This document shows positions 57,887 through 64,000 of a stretch of DNA of 64,000 nucleotides, in pieces; the first letter of the stretch is position 1, and every line of letters begins with the position of its first letter. The DNA is from Streptomyces atratus. GTDB taxonomy: Bacteria > Actinomycetota > Actinomycetes > Streptomycetales > Streptomycetaceae. The notes beneath the pieces were generated by a model. The model saw only the letters and a program-made list of their open reading frames with translations, searched no databases and was not told the origin of the DNA. A program made the translations under genes and the position numbers. The stretch covers positions 248,001 to 312,000 of the forward strand of contig NZ_BMRN01000007.1 in assembly GCF_014648655.1 (NCBI RefSeq). Reading direction: 5' to 3'.

Positions 57887-58687
57887 ATGGCACGTGTACG
57901 GTACGGCGCGCGCACCGAGGCCGAGATCGCGGCGGCCCGCGCGGCCCGCTCCACACTCCCCGACATCTGGTCCACCGGTGTGGTGGCCCTCTGGGAGAGC
58001 GACCCCGACGCGGTGGAGGCCGTCCTCCCGCCGCCCCTCGAACCTGCCGAGCGCCCGCTCGTCCGGGCCAACATCAGTACGGTCGAACTCCCCGGCTACC
58101 CACTCGGTGCGGGCTCCGTCGCCGTCGCCGCCGTCCACGACGGCCACGAGGGCTGGTATCCGCTCGTCATGCCGATGACCCATGAACGGGCTCTGACCGG
58201 CGGGCGTGAGGTGTTCGGCGAACCGAAGAAGCTCGGCGAGGTGACCGTCGAACGCGACGGCCTCGTCGTCCGGGCCGCGCTCGCCCGGCACGGCATCGCG
58301 TTCGTCGAGGTGCGCGGCGCGGTCAGCGGGCCGCTCCCGCTGCCCCGGCCGACGGCCAAGCTCGACTTCTACTTCAAATTCCTGCCCGCGGTGGACGGCG
58401 AGGGCTTCGACTCCGACCCCGTCCTGATCCACTGCACCCGTCACGAGAAGGTCCGCAGACTGGAACGCATCTCGGGCGATGTGGTGCTGCGCGAGTCGAT
58501 GTACGACCCGGTCGCCGACCTCCCCGTACGACGGCTGGTCGACCTCACCATCGGCGAGAAGACCAGCGACCAGCAGGGCAGGGCCGTGGAGCGGGTGAGC
58601 GCCGAGGCCCTGCTGCCGTACATCCACCAGCGTTACGACGACCCGCAGCAGATCCACGACGGCCCGCCGGAAGGAAGCGTCCGATGA
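57887..58687 (+). CDS. Acetoacetate decarboxylase-like enzyme
   Basis: ATG 57887 after GAAGGGTGG gives 266 residues. The acetoacetate decarboxylase fold is recognised by VLPPPLEPAERPLVRANIST, YPLVMPMTHERALTGGREVF and the Schiff-base lysine motif GEPKKLGEVTVE, where Lys114 or Lys115 should be catalytic, plus AKLDFYFKFLPAVDGEGFDS. Related proteins catalyse decarboxylation, aldol or dehydration steps in secondary or catabolic pathways, not only acetoacetate. It is first in the operon with an SDR and two amidohydrolases, ATGA-coupled to the SDR gene, and under the divergent TetR. Confidence 0.88.
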   Translation: MARVRYGARTEAEIAAARAARSTLPDIWSTGVVALWESDPDAVEAVLPPPLEPAERPLVRANISTVELPGYPLGAGSVAVAAVHDGHEGWYPLVMPMTHERALTGGREVFGEPKKLGEVTVERDGLVVRAALARHGIAFVEVRGAVSGPLPLPRPTAKLDFYFKFLPAVDGEGFDSDPVLIHCTRHEKVRRLERISGDVVLRESMYDPVADLPVRRLVDLTIGEKTSDQQGRAVERVSAEALLPYIHQRYDDPQQIHDGPPEGSVR

Positions 58688-59568
58688 GACTGGAGGAGGG
58701 CCAGGTCGCCGTCGTCACCGGCGCCGCGAGCGGCATCGGCCTGGCGATGGCACGCAGGTTCGCCGCCGAGGGGCTGAAGGTCGTCCTCGCCGATGTGGAG
58801 GAAGGCGCGCTCGACAAGGCGGCGGGCGAATTGCGCCGGGACGGTGCGCAAGTGCTGGCCAGGGCCGTCGACGTCGGCGAGCGGGAATCCGTACAGGCCC
58901 TGGCCGAAGCCGCGTACGACACCTTCGGCGCCGTCCATGTGCTGTGCAACAACGCCGGCGTCGGCTCCGGGGCCGAGGGCCGGATGTGGGAGCACGAGCC
59001 GAACGACTGGAAGTGGGCGTTCGCGGTCAATGTGTGGGGCGTCTTCCACGGCATCCAGGCGTTCGTGCCGCGCATGATCGCGGGCGGCGGCCCCGGCCAT
59101 GTCGTCAACACCTCGTCCGGCGACGGCGGGATCGCCCCGCTGCCGACCGCCTCCGTGTACGCGGTCACCAAGTCCGCCGTCGTCACGATGACCGAGTCGC
59201 TGTACGCACATCTGAAGGCGGATGACGCGCCGGTCGGCGCCTCGGTGCTCTTCCCCGGCCCCCACATGCTCCGTACCGGGCTGTGGGAGTCGCACCGCAA
59301 CCGGCCGGAGCGGTACGCCAAGAAGCGCCCGCGCAGGACCCCGTACCGCAACCTCGACCAGTGGGAGTCCGCCATGCGGGCGGCGGGCCACGAGGTGGAG
59401 TTCACCCCGGTGGAGGACGTCGCGGGGACCGTCGTGGACGGGATACGCGCCGACCGTTTCTGGATGCTGCCGGACAGCGAGCACAGCGACCGGCAGATCC
59501 GCGCCAGGTCGCAGTCGATGCTCGACCGGACCAACCCGTCGTACCTGGAGAGCTTCGTACTCGACTGA
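58684..59568 (+). CDS. Short-chain dehydrogenase/reductase of the TetR-controlled operon
   Basis: ATG 58684 overlaps the previous stop (ATGA). The 294-residue SDR has the cofactor motif TGAASGIGLAMARRFAAEGL, the DV-x-x-G acidic residue VLADVEEGALDKAAGELRR, NNAG in VLCNNAGVGSGAEGRMWEHE, and the catalytic Ser-Tyr-Lys in VVNTSSGDGGIAPLPTASVY AVTKSA. It is longer at the C-terminus than usual SDRs (about 45 extra residues with ARSQSMLDRTNPSYLES). Substrate not readable. It comes before two amidohydrolase genes, eleven bases away. Confidence 0.9.
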   Translation: MRLEEGQVAVVTGAASGIGLAMARRFAAEGLKVVLADVEEGALDKAAGELRRDGAQVLARAVDVGERESVQALAEAAYDTFGAVHVLCNNAGVGSGAEGRMWEHEPNDWKWAFAVNVWGVFHGIQAFVPRMIAGGGPGHVVNTSSGDGGIAPLPTASVYAVTKSAVVTMTESLYAHLKADDAPVGASVLFPGPHMLRTGLWESHRNRPERYAKKRPRRTPYRNLDQWESAMRAAGHEVEFTPVEDVAGTVVDGIRADRFWMLPDSEHSDRQIRARSQSMLDRTNPSYLESFVLD

Positions 59569-59578
59569 GGAGCGAGCG

Positions 59579-60856
59579 ATGACCGACGACCCGTACCTGA
59601 TCATCTCCTCCGACTGCCACGCCGGGCTGCCCACCGAGGAGTACCGGCCCTATCTCGACGCCCGCTTCCACCGGGAGTTCGACGACTTCCTCGCCGGGCG
59701 CGACCGCCGCCGTGAGGAGATGACCCGCCTCGGTGTACGCAACGAGGCCTTCGCTGACAAGTGGTTCCACGACAACGAGGAAGGTCTGAGGGGCGGTTGG
59801 GACGCCGCACAGCGTCTCAAGGAGCTCGACGGCGACGGGGTGGCGGCCGAGGTCGTCTTCCCGGACGCGGACGCCGTCGACAGCCGGACCGCCGCCCCGT
59901 TCGGCGTCGGCCTCGGCCTCTCCGGCGACCAGGACCCGGATCTCGGCATGGCGGGCGCGCAGGCCCACAACCGGTGGCTCGCCGACTTCGTCTCGCAGAA
60001 CCCCGAACGCCACTGCGGGGTAGCCCTGTTGCCCGTCACCGGCGAGGTCGAACGGGTCGTCGCCGAGATCCACCGGGCCAAGGAGTCGGGTCTCGGGGCG
60101 CTGATGATCCCGTCCATGTGGGTCGACAAGGCCCCCTACCACGACCGTCGTTACGACCCCGTGTGGGCGGCCGCCGCCGAGACGGCCATGCCCGTGGTCA
60201 CGCACTCCGGGGCGGCGCCGCGCCACGAGTACGGCGACCATCTGGGGATCTACGTCTCCGAGGTCACCTGGTGGCCGTCCCGCCCGCTCTGGTTTCTCCT
60301 CTGGTCGGGCGCCTTCGAACGCCATCCCGGGCTGAGGTTCGGCGTTGCCGAGTCCGGCTGCTGGTGGCTGCCGAACCTCCTCTGGTTCATGGACCGGCTC
60401 TATCTCGGCGCCCACGGCGGAAAGAAGCTCTCCCCGTTCGCCGAACTGAAGCGCCCCCCGCACGAGTACCTCGACCGCCAGGTCTTCATCTGCGCCACCA
60501 ACACCAAACGCCGCGAGCTCGCCCAGCGGTACGAGATCGGCGTCGACAACATCCTGTGGGGCAGCGACTTCCCGCACCCCGAAGGCACCTGGCCGAACAC
60601 CGCGAACTGGCTGCGCAACACCTTCCACGACATCCCGGTGGCCGAGACCCGCCGCATGCTGGGCCTTGCCGCGGCCGAGGTCTTCGGCTTCGACACGGCG
60701 AAGCTCGCCCCGATCGCCGAGCGCATCGGCCCCACACCCGGGGATCTGGGCCAGAGCGCCGACCAGATGGCGGTCGAGGCGTCCTGGGCGCGCTCGCGCG
60801 AGGTCGGCCGGCACTGGCTGACCGACCACGACTTCCCGGTCCTTGGGGTTCAGTGA
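59579..60856 (+). CDS. Amidohydrolase family 2 protein (first of a tandem pair)
   Basis: ATG 59579 after GAGGAGCGAGCG gives 425 residues. It is an amidohydrolase_2/ACMSD-like TIM-barrel enzyme: IISSDCHAGLPTEEYRPYLD holds an altered HxH (here DCH), with LLPVTGEVERVVAEIHRAKE, VVTHSGAAPRHEYGDHLGIY and ILWGSDFPHPEGTWPNTANW giving the later metal ligands His and Asp. Members decarboxylate or hydrolyse aromatic or cyclic compounds with Zn2+. It is 41% or so similar in layout to the next gene (by eye, not measured), so the pair looks like a duplication. Its stop overlaps the next ATG. Confidence 0.85.
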   Translation: MTDDPYLIISSDCHAGLPTEEYRPYLDARFHREFDDFLAGRDRRREEMTRLGVRNEAFADKWFHDNEEGLRGGWDAAQRLKELDGDGVAAEVVFPDADAVDSRTAAPFGVGLGLSGDQDPDLGMAGAQAHNRWLADFVSQNPERHCGVALLPVTGEVERVVAEIHRAKESGLGALMIPSMWVDKAPYHDRRYDPVWAAAAETAMPVVTHSGAAPRHEYGDHLGIYVSEVTWWPSRPLWFLLWSGAFERHPGLRFGVAESGCWWLPNLLWFMDRLYLGAHGGKKLSPFAELKRPPHEYLDRQVFICATNTKRRELAQRYEIGVDNILWGSDFPHPEGTWPNTANWLRNTFHDIPVAETRRMLGLAAAEVFGFDTAKLAPIAERIGPTPGDLGQSADQMAVEASWARSREVGRHWLTDHDFPVLGVQ

Positions 60857-62079
60857 TGGACCGCTACACGGTCATTTCCGCCGACTGCCATGCCGGAGCC
60901 GATCTCCTCGACTACAGGCCCTACCTGGAAGCGAAATACCACGACGACTTCGACGCGTGGGCGGCGACATACGTCAATCCGTACGAGGACCTCCTCGCCG
61001 ACACCGCCGACCGCAACTGGAACTCCGCACGCCGCGTCGCGGAGCTGGAGGCGGACGGCATCGTCGCGGAGGTCGTCTTCCCCAACACCATCCCGCCGTT
61101 CTTCCCCTCCGCCTCCCTGATGGCGCCCGCGCCGTCGCAGGCGGAGTACGAACAGCGCTGGGCCGGCCTGCGCGCCCACAACCGCTGGCTCGCCGACTTC
61201 TGCGCGCAGGTGCCGGGCCGGCGCGCGGGCGTGGCACAGATCCTCCTCAACGACCCGGCCGAAGCGGTCCGCGAGGTCCGCCGAACCAAGGAGGCGGGCC
61301 TCACCGGCGGCATCCTGCTGCCCGGCGCACCGCCCGGCTCCGGCATTCCTGAGCTGTACTCGCAGGTGTACGACCCGCTGTGGGCGGTCTGCGAGGAACT
61401 GGACGTACCGGTGAACCACCACGGCGGCTCGGCGTCCCCGCCGCTCGGCGACGAACCGGCCGCCCGCGCCGTCTTCATGGTCGAGACCACCTGGTTCTCG
61501 CACCGGGCGCTGTGGCACCTGGTCTTCGGCGGAGCGTTCCGCCGCCACCCCGGGCTGAAACTGGTCCTCACCGAACAGGGCTCCGGCTGGATCCCGGGTG
61601 TCGTGGAGATGCTGGACTACTACCACGGACGGCTGGTCGCGGCGGCGGCCAGGGCATCCACCGCCGAGTCCAGATTCGGTGCGGGACTGGCTGCTTCGAT
61701 GGGGAACAGCCCCAGTGAGGTCTGGCGCGACAACTGCTACGTGGGCGCCAGCTTCATGCGGCCGCACGAGGTGCCGCTGCGCGACCGGATCGGCCTCGAC
61801 AAGATCATGTGGGGCAGCGACTACCCGCACGACGAGGGAACTGCCCCGTACTCGCGGGAGGGCCTGCGGATCGCGTACGCGGGACTGCCGCCCGAAGAGA
61901 TCGCGGCCATGGTCGGAGGCAACGCCGCGCGCGTCTACGGGTTCGACCTGGCGGCGCTCGACCGGGTCGCGGCGGGGGTCGGCCCGACGGTCGGGGAGAT
62001 CGCCGAGCCGCTGGAAGAGGTTCCGCCGGACGCGACCAGCCCAGCCTTCGCGCCGGGCGGGTCGGTACGCGTCTGGTGA
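60856..62079 (+). CDS. Amidohydrolase family 2 protein (second of a tandem pair)
   Basis: ATG 60856 shares one base with the previous stop (TGATG). The 407-residue protein is of the same type as its neighbour: ISADCHAGADLLDYRPYLEA, RAHNRWLADFCAQVPGRRAG, VPVNHHGGSASPPLGDEPAA, LKLVLTEQGSGWIPGVVEML and IMWGSDYPHDEGTAPYSREG, the metal ligands being visible in NHHGG and GSDYPH. The two may act as a heteromer or on successive steps. It is the last gene of the operon, 25 bases before a GTG-started transporter gene. Confidence 0.85.
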   Translation: MDRYTVISADCHAGADLLDYRPYLEAKYHDDFDAWAATYVNPYEDLLADTADRNWNSARRVAELEADGIVAEVVFPNTIPPFFPSASLMAPAPSQAEYEQRWAGLRAHNRWLADFCAQVPGRRAGVAQILLNDPAEAVREVRRTKEAGLTGGILLPGAPPGSGIPELYSQVYDPLWAVCEELDVPVNHHGGSASPPLGDEPAARAVFMVETTWFSHRALWHLVFGGAFRRHPGLKLVLTEQGSGWIPGVVEMLDYYHGRLVAAAARASTAESRFGAGLAASMGNSPSEVWRDNCYVGASFMRPHEVPLRDRIGLDKIMWGSDYPHDEGTAPYSREGLRIAYAGLPPEEIAAMVGGNAARVYGFDLAALDRVAAGVGPTVGEIAEPLEEVPPDATSPAFAPGGSVRVW

Positions 62080-62104
62080 CCGGACAGGGTGAGACCATCC
62101 CCGG

Positions 62105-62818
62105 GTGACGGATACCCAGGCGCATGACGAAGCGCACGGCAACGGGCTCGGCACGCGGCTGAACTGGCTGCGTGCCGCGGTCCTCGGTGCCAACGACGGT
62201 GTGGTCTCCACCGCGGGCCTGGTCGTCGGCGTGGCCGGCGCCACCGGCGACCGCGGCACTCTGCTCACGGCAGGCCTGGCCGGACTGCTTGCCGGGTCCA
62301 TGTCGATGGCGGCGGGCGAGTACGTATCGGTCTCCACCCAGCGCGATTCGGAGCGGGCTGCGCTGGCCACGGAGAAACGCGAGCTGGCGGAGACCCCGGA
62401 GGCCGAACTCGTGGAACTCACTGGCCTGTTGGAGGGAAAGGGCCTGAGCCGGGAAGTCGCCCGCGAGGCCGCCCTCCAGCTCACCGAACGCGATGCGCTG
62501 CGCGCCCACGCGGAGGTCGAGCTGGGCATCGACCCGGACGAGCTGACGAACCCGTGGCATGCGGCGGGCGCGAGCTTCCTGGCGTTCACGGCGGGCGCCC
62601 TGCTGCCCCTGCTGGCGATCGTGCTGCCCCCGTCGTCGCTGCGGCTCCTCGTGACCGTGCTGTCGGTACTGGCGGCGCTGGCGCTGACGGGCTGGTGGAG
62701 CGCACGGCTGGGGGACGCGGCGCCGGGGCCCGCGGTGCTGCGGAACATGGGCGGGGGAGCGGTGGCGATGGCGGTCACCTACGCGGCGGGGGAGTTGCTG
62801 GGGGCGGTGGGGGTTTAG
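62105..62818 (+). CDS. VIT1/CCC1 family Fe2+/Mn2+ transporter
   Basis: GTG 62105 gives 237 residues. VIT1 signatures are WLRAAVLGANDGVVSTAGLV and GLLAGSMSMAAGEYVSVSTQ near the N-terminus, a cytoplasmic metal-binding helix region rich in Glu (ERAALATEKRELAETPEAEL) and three C-terminal membrane helices (FLAFTAGALLPLLAIVLPPS and the next two). Proteins of this type move Fe2+ or Mn2+ out of the cytoplasm, protecting from metal excess. It may be read through from the amidohydrolase operon but is a different function. Its stop overlaps that of the convergent NLR-like gene by four bases. Confidence 0.93.
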   Translation: MTDTQAHDEAHGNGLGTRLNWLRAAVLGANDGVVSTAGLVVGVAGATGDRGTLLTAGLAGLLAGSMSMAAGEYVSVSTQRDSERAALATEKRELAETPEAELVELTGLLEGKGLSREVAREAALQLTERDALRAHAEVELGIDPDELTNPWHAAGASFLAFTAGALLPLLAIVLPPSSLRLLVTVLSVLAALALTGWWSARLGDAAPGPAVLRNMGGGAVAMAVTYAAGELLGAVGV

Positions 62819-64000
62819 GGGCGGCGGACGATGCGCTCGGGCGGGAAGAGTTCGGTGCCGGTGGCCCGGGTGCCGTCCAGCAGCGTGACAGTGAGGCGCT
62901 TGATTCCGGCAAGCGGGCTCAGATCGATCGGGGGAGCGTCCTGGGCGCAGTGGCTCAGCCGGAGCGAGGTGAGGCCGGGCAGGTCGCGCAGGGGAGTCAG
63001 ATCGCCGACGGTTCCGCAGCGGAACAGGAAGAGCCGCTGCAGCCCGGTGAGGGCGGGAATCAGCCGAGGGTCGAAGTGATCGACCTCGTGCACTCCCAGT
63101 CCCGTGAGCATGCAGAGGGTGGGGTGCCGTTCCAGCTGGAGGAGCTGGGTCGGGCCCCCGACCGTGAGCGAGTCCAGGTGCGGCCAGCGCTCGATGCCGT
63201 CGAGACTCAGATACCGGGTCTGACGGGAGAGCCCGAGGTTGACGAGCTGAGGGCCGATGGGCAGTTCGCCCACGCTCTCGATGAGTAGAGGCTGCTGAGC
63301 CGTGAAGTCCTTGAGCCCCGTCATGTCGCGCAGCGGCTCGATGGAGACCTCGGGGTTGATCTCGTACAGCAGGAGGCTCCTCAGTGCGGGGCCGGCCAGA
63401 GGGCTCAGGTCCTGCACCCGTGAACAGCGGCTGAGCCCCACGTCGGTCAGCGAGGGCACAGAGGCCAGGACGGAGAGGTCCGTCAGTGCATGGTTGTCGT
63501 ACAGGAAGAGTGCTTCCGGGGCATCCAGCAGGAGCAGGGGGTCAAGATCGCAATGGTCGCCGCTCAGGTGAATCCGCCGGGCCCCACGCGTGTGGGGCAG
63601 CGCGCTGAGCTGATCGGGCCTGTGAACGTACAGATATGACCTGGTCCAGGAACTGGCGGACAGCACCTCCCGGGCGTATTCCTCGGCCACGAACGTGCCC
63701 CAGCCCTCGGCCAGTTGACGGGAGACCTCCGGTCGCTCGTCCTCCCTGAACCCGACCATCACCTCGAACGCGGCATCTCCCCCGATCAGTGCCGCCGTCC
63801 GTACGATCGCGGCCGCAGTCCCCTCGCTCAGATTGCCGGGCTTCGGTAGCAGGTCCAGCACCAGCTCACCCGCCTTGGCGAGCTCGTCGGCGTCCTCGAG
63901 ATCCAGCGGCGGCAGCAGCTCCTCCGTCCGCGCCTGGACCTCGGACCGCACACCGGGATGCAGCTCCGGCGCATGGTCCAGGCTCGCCGCCGCCAGCAGC
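62815..64000 (-). CDS. Leucine-rich repeat C-terminal part of a probable NACHT (NLR-like) protein, cut by right edge
   Basis: The frame is open from the right edge to TAA 62815-62817, giving 395 residues; the GTG at 63951 is internal because 16 more in-frame codons (LLAAASLDHAPELHPG) precede it. Residues up to about 130 form a helical ARM-like or NACHT-C domain typical of streptomycete NACHT proteins (ELAKAGELVLDLLPKPGNLS then EGTAAAIVRTAALIGGDAAF). Residues 130-390 are leucine-rich repeats (LFLYDNHALTDLSVLASVPS, LTDVGLSRCSRVQDLSPLAG, LDSLTVGGPTQLLQLERHPT). The NACHT ATPase itself would be outside the window. Such proteins can be phage-sensing immune receptors. Confidence 0.75.
   Translation of the reverse strand, partial: LLAAASLDHAPELHPGVRSEVQARTEELLPPLDLEDADELAKAGELVLDLLPKPGNLSEGTAAAIVRTAALIGGDAAFEVMVGFREDERPEVSRQLAEGWGTFVAEEYAREVLSASSWTRSYLYVHRPDQLSALPHTRGARRIHLSGDHCDLDPLLLLDAPEALFLYDNHALTDLSVLASVPSLTDVGLSRCSRVQDLSPLAGPALRSLLLYEINPEVSIEPLRDMTGLKDFTAQQPLLIESVGELPIGPQLVNLGLSRQTRYLSLDGIERWPHLDSLTVGGPTQLLQLERHPTLCMLTGLGVHEVDHFDPRLIPALTGLQRLFLFRCGTVGDLTPLRDLPGLTSLRLSHCAQDAPPIDLSPLAGIKRLTVTLLDGTRATGTELFPPERIVRRP

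Noticed and set aside
62815..63951. LRR protein as a complete gene starting at 63951
   Set aside because: The frame stays open with conserved-looking sequence through the right edge, so the GTG is internal.

Overview
The window is high-GC DNA with strong G/C third positions, GTG/TTG starts and dense ATGA/GTGA operon overlaps. It carries Streptomyces-type families (DUF397/DUF5753/anti-sigma triad, LAETG wall anchor, Asp23-AmaP operon, ectABCD), so I read it as a Streptomyces chromosome segment. The gene order around ectABCD and the B12 genes fits the conserved core of the chromosome. No rRNA or tRNA gene was seen.

Layout. 1-8 kb is accessory: two secreted proteins (one cut by the left edge), a WhiJ-like regulatory triad with palindromic operators, an orphan peptide-binding lipoprotein, the scar of a deleted divergent MFS/AraC pair, and an orphan Imm52-like gene. 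7.4-12.4 kb holds a DsbA/FrnE oxidoreductase, a class-V PLP enzyme, a MarR/ene-reductase divergent pair with two operator copies, and a VOC-DinB fusion. 12.5-15.8 kb is the ectoine/5-hydroxyectoine operon ectABCD (minus strand), with an unusual 25-bp tandem repeat grown from the end of ectA. 16-20 kb has an aminotransferase, a metal-dependent amidohydrolase and a sortase-anchored LAETG protein.

20-38.7 kb is a cobalamin locus. cbiB-cobQ-cobN-chlID-cobO-cobB-cobI runs leftward behind a cobalamin riboswitch, followed by a convergent ZIP metal transporter gene and then cobM-cobL-cbiG/cobJ-cobH-cbiX-cobC. It mixes late cobalt insertion (CobN/ChlID) with anaerobic-route modules (CbiG, CbiX-like). 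A two-repeat type I-E CRISPR-like remnant lies between cobN and chlID.

38.8-52 kb: a PhoP-box-controlled phosphate transporter with a small membrane partner, a class II aldolase, a hydrolase, a metalloprotease, an ABC-F protein preceded by a possible leaderless 8-codon ORF, a small HTH protein, an enoyl-CoA hydratase with a large dyad upstream, and a five-gene Asp23/AmaP envelope operon. 52-57 kb: SDR-GH15, SURF1, a tiny Cys-rich protein and a DEDDh exonuclease-BRCT protein. 57-62 kb: TetR divergent from an acetoacetate-decarboxylase-like/SDR/two-amidohydrolase operon that looks like an undescribed catabolic unit. The right edge has a VIT1-family transporter and the C-terminal leucine-rich part of what is probably a NACHT (NLR-like) protein.

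All product names are from reading the translated sequence; no database search was run.
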